Below are positions 19,127-28,550 of a stretch of 64,000 nt of DNA, in pieces. The number at the start of each line of letters is the position of its first letter. Position 1 is the stretch's first letter. Where the stretch lies: positions 176,099 through 240,098 of the forward strand of contig NZ_ML703258.1 in NCBI RefSeq assembly GCF_008520305.1. Reading direction: 5' to 3'. Under the pieces are notes generated by a model. It saw nothing but the letters and a program-made list of their open reading frames with translations, searched no databases and was not told the origin of the DNA. A program made the position numbers and the translations under genes. Source of the stretch: Mesorhizobium sp. SARCC-RB16n. GTDB lineage: Bacteria > Pseudomonadota > Alphaproteobacteria > Rhizobiales > Rhizobiaceae.

Positions 19127-19824
19127 CGTGCGCTCCGCCGGTGCCAAGAGGCCACCAGTTGCTCCACCAGGAGGTCGGGATCGATTTCGGATTCGCTCGC
19201 CAGGCGGATCCACTCGCCGGCCGTGTCGCGGGGGACGTCGCCGAACGCTGCCGCGCGACTCACATTGTCGAGGGGTGCCATCGAAAAGATATCGTCGGTG
19301 AGCCATGGCCGGGCCAGGAAGCTGCGCTTGACGAAGTCGGCGAAGCTATCCTCGTCGGCGCTCGCGTCGAGCGGACGCAACCATACGAGCTTGCGGGCTA
19401 CGCGTTCGTCGCGTTCAGCGATGAGCGCCAGCGCGCGCCATCGGTCGACGCCTTCGCTGCCCCGCGGGCCGAGAAGAATGGCATGCAGGTCGAGCGCCGC
19501 TGGCGCGCTTAGGTAGGAGCGGGCCACGACGCATTGATTTCGGACGCGGCGCACGAGGTCGCTCATGCCCTCCTCGTTGGGAGCTTCGGGCAGCAGGGTC
19601 AACAACACGGCGTAGCGGCCGATCTGCAGCCCCCGCACATGATTGGGTAAGTCGCTCGGTTCGAGCCGCGCCGATGGCGTGTCACTCCCGCCGGCAAAGG
19701 TTCGGCCGGCATAGTTGGGTTTGGATCCAACTGACAGGCCAAGTTCGCTCGCACGGCGAATAAGCAGCCGCTCCCCCGCTTCGAGGGCAACTTGTGCAGG
19801 CGAGGCTGACGGGGTCTCGCTCAT
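19123..19824 (-). CDS. Hypothetical middle protein of ATPase operon
   Basis: 233 residues from the ATG at 19824, which shares one base with the TAA of the upstream gene. I do not recognise the family. The N-terminus is Ser/Pro-rich, the centre has SARLEPSDLPNHVRGL and GRYAVLLTLLPEAP, and the C-terminus is acidic and helical, ending in the basic WHRRSAR. No membrane segment or signal peptide. Its size and position between an ATPase and a large effector-like protein match the 'middle component' described for ABC-three-component systems. A metabolic role is not suggested by any motif. Confidence 0.7.
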   Translation of the reverse strand: MSETPSASPAQVALEAGERLLIRRASELGLSVGSKPNYAGRTFAGGSDTPSARLEPSDLPNHVRGLQIGRYAVLLTLLPEAPNEEGMSDLVRRVRNQCVVARSYLSAPAALDLHAILLGPRGSEGVDRWRALALIAERDERVARKLVWLRPLDASADEDSFADFVKRSFLARPWLTDDIFSMAPLDNVSRAAAFGDVPRDTAGEWIRLASESEIDPDLLVEQLVASWHRRSAR

Positions 19825-22334
19825 TATGCTGGGGCTCCTGCGGTTTCGATTGCAACTTTTAACCGGGCAAAATGATCCTCCTCGATGCCGAGCAGCAATG
19901 TGGTCAGCGCTGCCGCGCTGGTTTGGGCTGCCGCGCGAAATTGCGCATCGACCGTTAGCATCAGCTTTGCATCCGCGCCTGGCTGGCCGAGAAGGAATAT
20001 CCCATCGCTGGTCTTGCTTAGCGAGCTGTTGGCGCCTGCAATCAATGCTGCTGGGACCGACTGCATCGGCAACAGGACGAATTCCGTCGTCCAAGCGTGG
20101 CGCAGCGCAACCAGCGCCATTTCCTCGCTGTCGATCAAGGCTGCCGCGCATGTGTGGCCGGTGCGCTCAGTCCCATCAGCGTGCCGGCCGAGATTGCCCG
20201 GAGGAGCGCCGCGTGGCGCTGTGACCTGCCAGGCGGTTGCGACGGCCAGGGCAACCGCGCAGGCTCGGATCACCGGCGACAGCAACCGCCGCCCGGCCAG
20301 CACCGAGGCCTCTCCGGCCACAGCCGCATCGTCTTTCGCGCAAACCGCAAGCCCGAGGAAGCGCGCCAGCAAAGTTGGCTCCGCGCGAAAATGCTCGACC
20401 CAGCTTTGCCAGATCGGCTGCATTTGATGCCGAAGGTCAGCGGCTGCCACGAACGACACCGCGTGTCCCGGATCCTCGCCCTGTCCCACATAGCGAGTGA
20501 TGTGGTGATCGACGGCGTCGAGCAGCCAGTGATCGAGTCGTCTGTTGATTGTCGCTGCGAGGACGTCAGGCGCCATTGTCACCGGATTAAGGATCGAAGG
20601 ATTACCGCTCAGCGCTTTGAGTGGCGGCAGCCGCAGACCACCCGCGCTGGGCGATTCGCTCGACAGCGCGGCGAGGAGGGGGCGCCAACGCGCCACGTTC
20701 ACGAGCAGATCGACGCGCAAGGCGTGTATAGCCAGACGCGCGATCGCAAATGCGAGGCCGGTGCCAAGTTGGTCGGGCGCGTCGATAACCGTGAGCTCGA
20801 GCGGTGACGTGTCATCGGACCAAAGCGTGGCGACGTCCGCGAGCGCGATATCCCCACTCCACCGGGCGTCGCCTCCGATTAGCCACAGCTTGACGCTCCG
20901 CGGCATCGCGGCAAGCAGCGCGTCGAGATGATACCGCGGTGGCGGCAGTTTCGCTTGTCCGGCAAGCCGCTTGAAATGAGCAAAAGTCGCGGGATGGAGT
21001 TTGGGCGCGATACTATCGATTGGGAAAGTGTGCACCCATGCAGCATGCTCGGCTTCATATCCGGCGAGCAGGTTTGCGAAGGGATGCCGAATGGTGTCGC
21101 GCCCGGGACCGCGCCGGGCGATCACCCAATCGGCGACGACGATCGTGCCGCCGCACGCGAAGCGTCGCGACCCCTCCGCGTCGCCTGGCTCGGATGCAGT
21201 CTGTTGCACGTTGTCACAGACAATGTGCGAAAAGGACTCTGCCCCTTGCCGTCTGGAAGCCTTAACCACCAGATAGACCGCGAGACGATTCAGGCGCGCG
21301 GTCCTGATCGAAAGGAGCTCCGGCTCACGCGTCTGTAGGATGAGTTGAACGCCGTGGCGTAATTGCCCCTGCATTTGGTCGACTAAGCCAAGTGCTTCGA
21401 CCTGGTCACCAATTGCGTCGTCGTAGGCCGAGATGAAATCAAATCCTTGTCCGAGCGCTTCGGCGGCGAGCGCAGCGGTGTCGATTGCCAACAACGTATC
21501 GCGAAGGGCTTGCACGCCCGGACGTTGAGCGATGCCACGAACTAGATCGTTGTGCCGAAAGGTTGCGCTGGCGGCCGCAATCAGATCGATCAAGCCGCCA
21601 TCGCCATTGCCGCTTACGAGAAAGGTAGGTCGCGCGTTACCGGCAATCTCCGCCCCTGGCACGCCTGCATCGTGCCAATAGCTCGGCGTTTCGGCCCCTT
21701 GGAGCGCGAAGCGATTCTCGATTCCGAAGCCGACTGCGAGCACGATTATATCGAACTCCTGGCTCGCGGCTTCGCGGCCGCCGGCAACGGCCTCGCGCTC
21801 AAAATGCACCATAAAGCGGCCGGCTTGGGGGGTGACTCCAGTGATCTGGTGTCGTTCGCGCACCGTGAGCCGGCCCTCGGTCGCCGATAGGACTTCCCCG
21901 AACTCGCGGAGCACCGCGTCCCGGACGTCTTTGGCCGGCCCCGAGCGCCAGTCGAGCAACGGGAGCTCTGCGAGTTCGTGATCGGCATCAGGATTAGGCC
22001 AATCATAAATGTGCGGATCGAGACGGCGCCGTTGCGAATCGCCTTGCAGCGGCAGCAGACGCTCCGCCTTTTCGAACAGGTGGACGTCGGTCCCACCTTG
22101 CAGGGCCAGGCCGGCAGCTAGTGTGATGCCAGCGGCGCCGCCGCCGATCACCGCGACGCGGGCATTTCCCGGCAGCAGGTGCTCGTGCCACAGCGCATGG
22201 GCCAATTCGAGCGCGCGGACCTGCTGCGAATAGAAGGTGATGCGCGTATCGTAGAATCCGAGCACATAAACGCCCGGATGTGCGGCGATGCGTGCGCCAG
22301 CAATGATGTCCGCCGGGCTCAGCACGACGCGCAC
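19824..22334 (-). CDS. FAD/NAD(P)-binding protein, candidate effector component
   Basis: 836 residues. A Rossmann dinucleotide-binding motif VAVIGGGAAGITLAAG at about residue 60 is followed by an acidic strand end (LFEKAE), and a second site VLAVGFGIENRF near 200 resembles the ATG motif of flavin oxidoreductases. The N-terminal half (to about 450) is an FAD-dependent oxidoreductase-like domain. The C-terminal half has no motif I recognise and, by analogy with ABC-three-component systems, may be the segment that contacts the middle protein. It is the first gene of the operon. A flavin-dependent effector, for example one that changes NAD(P) state or modifies a target, is inference. The start at 22334 was chosen as the first ATG giving an uninterrupted domain. 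Confidence 0.7.
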   Translation of the reverse strand: MRVVLSPADIIAGARIAAHPGVYVLGFYDTRITFYSQQVRALELAHALWHEHLLPGNARVAVIGGGAAGITLAAGLALQGGTDVHLFEKAERLLPLQGDSQRRRLDPHIYDWPNPDADHELAELPLLDWRSGPAKDVRDAVLREFGEVLSATEGRLTVRERHQITGVTPQAGRFMVHFEREAVAGGREAASQEFDIIVLAVGFGIENRFALQGAETPSYWHDAGVPGAEIAGNARPTFLVSGNGDGGLIDLIAAASATFRHNDLVRGIAQRPGVQALRDTLLAIDTAALAAEALGQGFDFISAYDDAIGDQVEALGLVDQMQGQLRHGVQLILQTREPELLSIRTARLNRLAVYLVVKASRRQGAESFSHIVCDNVQQTASEPGDAEGSRRFACGGTIVVADWVIARRGPGRDTIRHPFANLLAGYEAEHAAWVHTFPIDSIAPKLHPATFAHFKRLAGQAKLPPPRYHLDALLAAMPRSVKLWLIGGDARWSGDIALADVATLWSDDTSPLELTVIDAPDQLGTGLAFAIARLAIHALRVDLLVNVARWRPLLAALSSESPSAGGLRLPPLKALSGNPSILNPVTMAPDVLAATINRRLDHWLLDAVDHHITRYVGQGEDPGHAVSFVAAADLRHQMQPIWQSWVEHFRAEPTLLARFLGLAVCAKDDAAVAGEASVLAGRRLLSPVIRACAVALAVATAWQVTAPRGAPPGNLGRHADGTERTGHTCAAALIDSEEMALVALRHAWTTEFVLLPMQSVPAALIAGANSSLSKTSDGIFLLGQPGADAKLMLTVDAQFRAAAQTSAAALTTLLLGIEEDHFARLKVAIETAGAPA

Positions 22335-23948
22335 TCCACCCGAGTGGCGGTAGCGGCTCGGACGCGCGGGGAACCGCTGCGCTTGTGCGGGCCGAGATAA
22401 ACGATACTATCCAGCATTATGTCCATAATGGACGCAATCAGCGGCTAGCGCGTGCCTGATCGGCGCATGGCACCGTCATCGAATAGCAGAGTTCCCTGCA
22501 CAATCCCCTCCCGACACGGCATTTGATCGCTTGGGTAATTGCACGGCGCGACGTGTATTGCCAGCATTGAATATGTGCATGGCGGATGGCGTCATTATTC
22601 ATACGCCGTGCTCTATTGATCTCAAGGCCTGGCGGCAAATGCAGATGCTCTGAAGGCGCGAGATGAACCGTACGCGTGAACTAATGGCGGCTTTGGTGCA
22701 ATCCAGGCGGGGCGTGAATGGCCTAGTGGCGCAAAGCTGCCATTCTGAAGGGCGCCCGCCCCTCCCGGCTTCAGCCAATTCGCGAACGCCGAGATGGAGG
22801 GCGGCGCACACTTGGTGATGCATCGCTCCGAGGTGAATCGGCCGGCGCTCATCGGGGCCTTGGGGTTTTAAATGAGCGCCGGCCGGGGCGGTTCGCTCGG
22901 ATTCGCCGCGGCCGGACTGATAGCAGAGTCGGCTCCCGTGGGATTGGCGCGATCGCGTAACCCGTTGCGTTCATGCTCGTATGCACTAGCCTCCGTTGGA
23001 TGATGACCGATCGCTAAGACGCCCGCTGGGAGGAAGACGGTTCCTGGACCGTGTTCGACGTGTTCACCGGCCCGCCCTACGAACGCGGTGGTTTGGTGCT
23101 GATCGGCATGCCCTTCTTGCAAGCGGACGACCTAACCCGCTTTTTGAATGCGGCAGATAGAGGGCGGACGCGTCGTCCGATGGGCGGATCGGGCCGAAGA
23201 GGCGGTAGTGGCCAGCGCTGCATTATTTATTAGACATCGAGGAACCTTACCACCGAGGGGCGTTGGACCTTGGGAGTCCAAATCCAGAAAATCATTGCGC
23301 TGTGGACGTGTGACCTGCACACCTATCTGCCGGCGCATGAGGGTTCGCAATCCGCAGGCCGGTCGTTCAGCAATTTGTCGACCCCAGCTTTGTCGGCTCG
23401 GGCAAGCTCCAGCCAACCGCCGCGTATGCCAAGAGTGGAGGGCGGCGGTGACGGGCATGGCGGCAACTCCGGGTCCGGCAGCGGTGGAGACCACGACGGC
23501 AACTCAGGGTCTGGCGGCAACTCTGGGCCCGAGGGCGGCGACGGTGGCAGTGAGCTCGCGCTCTCGCCCGCAGCAGTTTCCAACGGCTTCTCTCGCGGGT
23601 GGTCAATGTATCGCCATCTACGACGAAGGCCGGAGAGCCGAAAATGCCATAGCTGCGAGGCGCGCCGGTCTCCGCCTTGAGACGTTCATTGGCGCGGGCG
23701 CCGTCGCCTTGGCAATCACATCGTCGACGTCCTGACCGAGGGGAGCCAGTACATGCCCCAGGATGGGCACGGCTGCCCGGCCGGAATTACCGCGTAATAT
23801 AAAGGGGATTCCACAAGGACAGGCTTTCGTTTTTTGGCACCCAGGTCATTGTCGACATATTGCTGGAGTGCGGCGCCTGAGAACTGCACCCCTTGAATAT
23901 GATTCAACGATAGGATTTTAGTCTTGGCAAGAAGATTTGGAGGGAGCG
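22335..23948. other. 1.6-kb gene-poor stretch with repeats and gene scraps
   Basis: No complete gene. The 14-base repeat recurs at 22729-22742. At about 23010-23165 (+) a frame reads WTVFDVFTGPPYERGG and then DDLTRFLNAADR, which resembles small rhizobial hypothetical proteins of about 80 residues, but the upstream start is blocked by a stop, so it is probably a fragment. At 23435-23550 there is a Gly-rich imperfect repeat based on GGCGGCAACTC. No promoter was assigned. Confidence 0.4.
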
Positions 23949-24656
23949 ATGCCGGACATTTGGAACATTGATCGCTCTTTACGTGGTAGCTTCATCGTGG
24001 ATGCGGCAGTGCTGAAGCGCATCTACAGCCACATCGAAAAAGCTACCGGCAAGCCTCCTAGTGTCGACGTGACGTTTGCCAATCAGCGAACGGTCTCGGC
24101 AGACGGCCTCGACTCCATTCTTGCCGACAGTACTGTCTCATCGGTTCCTATCGTCAGCATATTAATAACGAGCAATCTGCTTGAAAAACCCATGATTAGT
24201 TTCCGGACCTCAAATTACGATGTAGGACCGATCAACATCCGCATAGGCGGTGATCGCGACAAAGCCGTTGCCGCCGAGGAGACGTTAGTCAACGAAATCC
24301 AGTCGAGCAGGGCCTGGTACAGCGGCTTGAATTTGATAGGCTACGGTGCCGGGATAGCCTTCTTCTCGATCATCCTACTGATCACGTTCGCACTTATCGT
24401 CGCGGCTGTATTTGCGTTTCCGGGGCTGTTCAATCGCAACCCAAGCGTAGCTCTCATCGTCGTGCTGTTGGCGATGTTTGGCGTGCCACTACTGTCGCGG
24501 ATGTTCTTCCCAGCAATCGTCTATCATTTTGGAGTTGGTGAGCGCCGTTTCACTCGTTTGAAGGCGCTTTACGGGTTACTCTTCGGAGCCATTATTCTGG
24601 GCATAGTCATAAACCTGGCGTCCGGCTACATCGCCAGCCGTTTTCATCTTCAGTAG
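23949..24656 (+). CDS. Hypothetical membrane protein, three predicted TM helices
   Basis: 235 residues from the ATG at 23949, chosen because a GGAGGG ribosome-binding site ends four bases upstream. Residues 1-125 are soluble and mixed alpha/beta (TFANQRTVSADGLDSIL). Three hydrophobic segments follow: IAFFSIILLITFALIVAA, SVALIVVLLAMFGVPLL and ALYGLLFGAIILGIVIN. The soluble part probably faces the cytoplasm. I do not recognise the family. It stands alone between a gene-poor stretch and an IS3 remnant. Confidence 0.7.
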   Translation: MPDIWNIDRSLRGSFIVDAAVLKRIYSHIEKATGKPPSVDVTFANQRTVSADGLDSILADSTVSSVPIVSILITSNLLEKPMISFRTSNYDVGPINIRIGGDRDKAVAAEETLVNEIQSSRAWYSGLNLIGYGAGIAFFSIILLITFALIVAAVFAFPGLFNRNPSVALIVVLLAMFGVPLLSRMFFPAIVYHFGVGERRFTRLKALYGLLFGAIILGIVINLASGYIASRFHLQ

Positions 24657-24703
24657 GCTAGTATCGGTCAGCGACCGTCCGCTCCGGCGCCTCGTTACCG
24701 GGC

Positions 24704-24832
24704 CTAGACGCCGTGTGGCGCGGGTTGAGCAACGGGTGATCGGCGGAGCTGGTCGGGGTTGAACAGCCGATCGCCCGTTGCAATGAGATTAGCTGCGGGC
24801 GCGGTGTAGCCGAGCGCCGAATGGGGGCGCGG
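24704..24832 (-). pseudogene. IS3-family transposase (OrfB) C-terminal remnant
   Basis: On the minus strand about 43 codons end in TAG at 24706-24704 and begin with RPHSALGYTAPAANL, the conserved C-terminal motif of the IS3-family integrase-type transposase. A stop codon precedes it immediately, so only the tail survives. It marks a past IS insertion next to the ABC transporter locus. Confidence 0.75.
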
Positions 24833-24963
24833 TCAGCTCAGTCTGCAGCCCGGGCGGCATGCTTTGCCGAATGACGCTACCTCCATTCAGGCCAACCTGC
24901 TCTCCACGATGGCGTTTGCGCTTCGAGCTCGCTAGTTTCGCGCAAATACCGTGAGAGGGAAGA

Positions 24964-25740
24964 ATGTCACTTAGCCACAATCGCCACAAGAAGCTCATCG
25001 AAATGATCCAAACGGATGGCGAAGTCCGTATCCGAGATGTGATAGCGCAATTCAACATTTCTGAGGAGACCGCGCGGCGGGATATCAAACAGCTCGAGCA
25101 GGACGGCTTGGTCGTGCGCGTCCATGGTGGGGCCGTCGCCACGCAGCAGCCTAAGTTATTGGCCGTCTCGTCGCGCGCGATTTCTCAGCGCGCGGGAAAG
25201 AACGCTATTGCCGAGATAGCGCTCGGTCTTCTCAAGCCCGGGCAGAACCTCTTCTTGGGGGGCGGCAGTACGGTGCTGGCATTGGCTCGTCGCATCTCGG
25301 CTTTGCCGGAGATGCGCATCGTCACCAACATGGTCGATATAGCGATCGCAGCTGCCGACGGACGTCGGCATCGCGTGGTCATGCTGGGCGGTGAATTCAA
25401 TCCCGACTTCCGGACCGTGACAGGATTTCTTGGTCTGCGCACGCTTCGCGAACAGCAGATCGATGTTGCTTTCATCGGGGTCAACGCTGTGCATCCCACT
25501 CTAGGCGTCTTCGACCATGAACAGGTCGGGCAGGACCTCGCCGCGACACTTTGCGAACAGACGCGGAACATCATCGTTCTCGCCGATCACACCAAATTCG
25601 GCTTGTCGGTGCGTTACCGCATCCTGCCCCATTCAGCGATTTCCTCGATCATCACCGACCGGAAGCCGGCACTGGACGTGCTGAAGCAGATCGAAGCCGC
25701 TGGTGCCCAAGTCCTATATCCGCAGCAAAAGCCGTCGTAA
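24964..25740 (+). CDS. DeoR/GlpR-family transcriptional regulator
   Basis: 258 residues. An N-terminal winged helix (RHKKLIEMIQTDGEVRIRD, then EETARRDIKQLEQDG with the DeoR recognition helix signature) is followed by the DeoR C-terminal sensor domain with LFLGGGSTVLALARRI near 100, VMLGGEFNPDFRTVTG near 150 and the metabolite-binding DHTKFG near 220. Members usually repress catabolic operons and respond to sugar phosphates. The divergence-free arrangement, with an ABC importer starting 220 bases downstream and an inverted repeat between, suggests it controls that importer. Confidence 0.9.
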   Translation: MSLSHNRHKKLIEMIQTDGEVRIRDVIAQFNISEETARRDIKQLEQDGLVVRVHGGAVATQQPKLLAVSSRAISQRAGKNAIAEIALGLLKPGQNLFLGGGSTVLALARRISALPEMRIVTNMVDIAIAAADGRRHRVVMLGGEFNPDFRTVTGFLGLRTLREQQIDVAFIGVNAVHPTLGVFDHEQVGQDLAATLCEQTRNIIVLADHTKFGLSVRYRILPHSAISSIITDRKPALDVLKQIEAAGAQVLYPQQKPS

Positions 25741-25796
25741 CCCGGCATAAATGACCTTGACTCTGCTGCGGCATGTGCCTCACAGGAACGCGGTCG

Positions 25797-25816
25797 TTTC
25801 ACGACTGTTTGTGAAA
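25797..25816. promoter_or_regulatory. Inverted repeat, candidate regulator operator
   Basis: TTTCAC and GTGAAA are separated by eight bases, a perfect 6-base dyad in the 222-base gap between the DeoR-type gene and the ABC importer operon. Placement fits an operator for the DeoR-type protein; this is not shown by sequence alone. Confidence 0.4.
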
Positions 25817-25962
25817 TGCCTTTGCGCCTCCATTACAAACCCGCCACAATCCGTCTTAAAGCCACATAAAACCTTCACATAACTGCGCTATGTCTCTGCC
25901 CGTCTCGGGAAGAAGCGGAGTTCGGCCGGCTTGCCGTCCCGACAACAGGAGAAGGTTTTGAT

Positions 25963-27519
25963 ATGCAAACGACACGTCGCACATTTCTAGGCATGACGGC
26001 CCTTGCGGCTGGCGCGATGGCGTTGCCGCGCATGGCCGCAGGCGGCCAGCGACCGAGCCTCAAGATCGCCGTCCAGGATCTGCGCACCATTCTGGAACCG
26101 GTGGATAGCGCTTCCATCGCCAATGTTTCCTGGCGAGTGCAGTACAGCATTTTCGACCAGCTTCTGCGGACAGATTACAACGACAACTTTCGTCTCAATT
26201 TCGCACTCGCAAAATCCTTGAGGCAGATCGACGTGAGAACGTATGAGATCGGTTTGCGCGATAATGTGAAGTTTCATGACGGCTCCACAATGAGCGCGGA
26301 TGATGTTGTCTTGTCGCTCGGGCCGGATCGGCTGCGCGGCGAAAAGGCACCGGGTGCGGCCGTGCTTGCCAATTTCCTTTCCTCACTTGCCGATGTGCAG
26401 AAGGTCGATGACCGCACTGTCCGTCTGTTGACCACGACAGAGGACCCGGTTTTCACCAACCGGCTTGGAGCTTGGGGCACTCAAATCATCAGTGCCAAGG
26501 CTTGGCATGCTGCAAAGAATTACGATGCATGGGCTGCAAAGCCGATCGGCACCGGTCCATACAAGATTGGCGACGTGCGTAGCGGCGACGAGATCACGCT
26601 GGTCGCGCATGATGAGTATTGGGGCGGCCAACCGCCGTTTGCGTCGATCCGTTTCAAGCGGGTGCCGGAGATCGCCGCACGCATCGCTGGGCTGCAGGCG
26701 GGCGATTACGATATCGTCACCGACATCACCCCGGATCACATTGCGGAGATCGAAGGCGTCAAGGGCCTTTCGGTCACCGGCGTCGAAACCACATGGTTCC
26801 GCTTCCTCACATTCTCGCCACTCAAGACGCCCATTTTGAAGGACGTCAACCTGCGTCGCGCGCTTGCCTGCGCGATTGATCGAGATGCACTGGCCGACGG
26901 CCTTTGGAATGGCCGGGCGAAGGCGCTCAATGGCTGGCAGTTGCCGATTTTCGGCGCCATCAATGATCCCGGGCGCAAGGGCGTGTCTTACGATCCGGCG
27001 CTGGTGAAGGAACTCCTCGCCAAGTCGTCGTACAAAGGCGAGGAAATCCCCTACCCTTCCGTCGGCACCTACTATCCGATGCAGCTTGCCGATAACCAGG
27101 CACTGGTCGAAATGTGGAAAGCCGCTGGGCTCAACGTCAAGCTGATCATGTGCGAGAACTGGACGCAGGTCGACAATCTCGGCGGCATCGCGGATACGTC
27201 GGGAGGTGCCTTCTACGCCGATCCCGTCTCCATGCTTTGGCAGATTATCGGCCCGACCAATGACCTGCAGGCGGGCGGCGGCTGGACCAATGCCGAATTC
27301 AACACGCTCGGCCATGAGCTTGAAACGACGACCGATCTCGCCAAGCGCAAGGCGGCCTTCAAACGGATGCAGGACATTGTCGAGATTGAGGACCCCTGCA
27401 TCACACCACTGCACTCCATGCCCTTTATCTATGGGCAGAAGTCGAATGTCAGTTGGCAGCCGAACCCATTGCCGCAAATGTATCTTGGCCCGAAGATGTC
27501 GCCTGAGCCGGTGGCCTGA
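25963..27519 (+). CDS. ABC transporter substrate-binding protein (SBP_bac_5), Tat-exported
   Basis: 518 residues. The N-terminus QTTRRTFLGMTALAAGAMA is a twin-arginine signal with hydrophobic core and a likely cleavage near AGG. The mature part has the dipeptide/oligopeptide/nickel-binding family layout: YSIFDQLLRTDYN near 63, RDNVKFHDGSTMSADDVV near 100, KPIGTGPYKIGDVRSGDEI near 192, and DVNLRRALACAIDRDALAD near 295. It binds a peptide-like or opine-like solute in the periplasm and delivers it to the permeases encoded downstream. It is the first of six co-directional genes. The ligand cannot be named from sequence. Confidence 0.9.
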   Translation: MQTTRRTFLGMTALAAGAMALPRMAAGGQRPSLKIAVQDLRTILEPVDSASIANVSWRVQYSIFDQLLRTDYNDNFRLNFALAKSLRQIDVRTYEIGLRDNVKFHDGSTMSADDVVLSLGPDRLRGEKAPGAAVLANFLSSLADVQKVDDRTVRLLTTTEDPVFTNRLGAWGTQIISAKAWHAAKNYDAWAAKPIGTGPYKIGDVRSGDEITLVAHDEYWGGQPPFASIRFKRVPEIAARIAGLQAGDYDIVTDITPDHIAEIEGVKGLSVTGVETTWFRFLTFSPLKTPILKDVNLRRALACAIDRDALADGLWNGRAKALNGWQLPIFGAINDPGRKGVSYDPALVKELLAKSSYKGEEIPYPSVGTYYPMQLADNQALVEMWKAAGLNVKLIMCENWTQVDNLGGIADTSGGAFYADPVSMLWQIIGPTNDLQAGGGWTNAEFNTLGHELETTTDLAKRKAAFKRMQDIVEIEDPCITPLHSMPFIYGQKSNVSWQPNPLPQMYLGPKMSPEPVA

Positions 27520-27524
27520 GCTCT

Positions 27525-28550
27525 ATGCTGAACAAGTCTTACAAGAACAGCGCGAGTCTCGCGCTGTTGCCGGCTCATGGCGTTCCGCCATCCTGTGCCA
27601 ACCCTGCAATCAAGATTGCTGACCTGACGGTCGCTTTCGGGGGTGTGCCTGTACTACACGGTGTCGATCTCATTGTAGGCAAAGGCGAGGCCGTTGGTGT
27701 CGTCGGCGAATCCGGCTGCGGCAAGTCCGTGACCTGGCGGGCGGTGCTGGATCTGTTGCCACGATCCGCCGAGGTTTCGGGCGAAGCGTGGCTTGGCGAC
27801 TTCGATTTGGTTGGCGCCCGGTCATCAGTTTTGGATCGCGTGCGTGGCGGGCGTATTGCCATGATCTTCCAGGATCCGGCCGGCGCCCTGAATCCGGTGC
27901 ATCGCATAGGCGCGCAAATTGCTGAAGCACTTCGCCTGCATCGCGGCTTGACCGGTCCCGCCGCTCGGGCTGAGACCCGTCGACTGCTCGACCAAGTCGG
28001 CATCGCGGATGCTGCAAGTAGGGTCAATGCCTATCCGCACGAGTTGTCGGGCGGCCAGAACCAACGCGTAATGATCGCCATTGCGCTTGCCGGCCGGCCC
28101 GAACTGCTGGTTGCCGACGAGCCGACGACTGCGCTCGATGCCACTGTGCAGGCGCAGATCCTGTTGCTGCTCAAGAAGATCCAGCAAGACACCGGCATGG
28201 CCTTGGTGATGATAAGCCACGATCTAGCGGCAGTAGCGGCCATCTGTGATCGGGTTTGCGTCATGTATGCCGGACGGATCGTCGAGGCCGGATCGACACA
28301 CACGCTTTTGACAGCGCCGGAGCACCCCTACACGCGCGACCTGATCGGAGCCATTCCGCCATCGTGTGGACCGCGCATACGGTTGACCGCAATAGCGGGC
28401 GCGCCACCGCAGCGACACCTGCCGCCTGGATGTGCCTACTCACCGCGATGTAGGGACGCCGTCGCTGCATGCGCCGTAGCCCGACCGCAAGCGCGGCAGG
28501 TTTCTGCCGGGCATTCCGTGCACTGCCTGAAGGCTGCAGCCGAGCGATGA
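27525..28550 (+). CDS. ABC transporter ATP-binding protein, DppD/OppD-like
   Basis: 341 residues starting five bases after the binding-protein stop. Walker [11 protein letters not shown] near residue 64, signature [12 protein letters not shown] near 173, Walker [15 protein letters not shown] near 195, and the switch His in MISHDLAAV. The C-terminal extension [19 protein letters not shown] is the oligo_HPY motif characteristic of peptide/nickel importers and may bind an Fe-S cluster. It pairs with the next ATPase as a heterodimer under the two permeases. Confidence 0.92.
   Translation: MLNKSYKNSASLALLPAHGVPPSCANPAIKIADLTVAFGGVPVLHGVDLIVGKGEAVGVVGESGCGKSVTWRAVLDLLPRSAEVSGEAWLGDFDLVGARSSVLDRVRGGRIAMIFQDPAGALNPVHRIGAQIAEALRLHRGLTGPAARAETRRLLDQVGIADAASRVNAYPHELSGGQNQRVMIAIALAGRPELLVADEPTTALDATVQAQILLLLKKIQQDTGMALVMISHDLAAVAAICDRVCVMYAGRIVEAGSTHTLLTAPEHPYTRDLIGAIPPSCGPRIRLTAIAGAPPQRHLPPGCAYSPRCRDAVAACAVARPQARQVSAGHSVHCLKAAAER

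Noticed and set aside
19824-22334. Ordinary flavin monooxygenase of a biosynthetic pathway
   Set aside because: Length, translational coupling to a Rad50-like ATPase and the large unmatched C-terminal half do not fit, although this cannot be fully excluded.
23270-23680. 136-codon plus-strand frame with a Gly/Asn/Ser-rich repeat
   Set aside because: Low-complexity GC-rich sequence opens long frames on both strands; no ribosome-binding site and no family resemblance.
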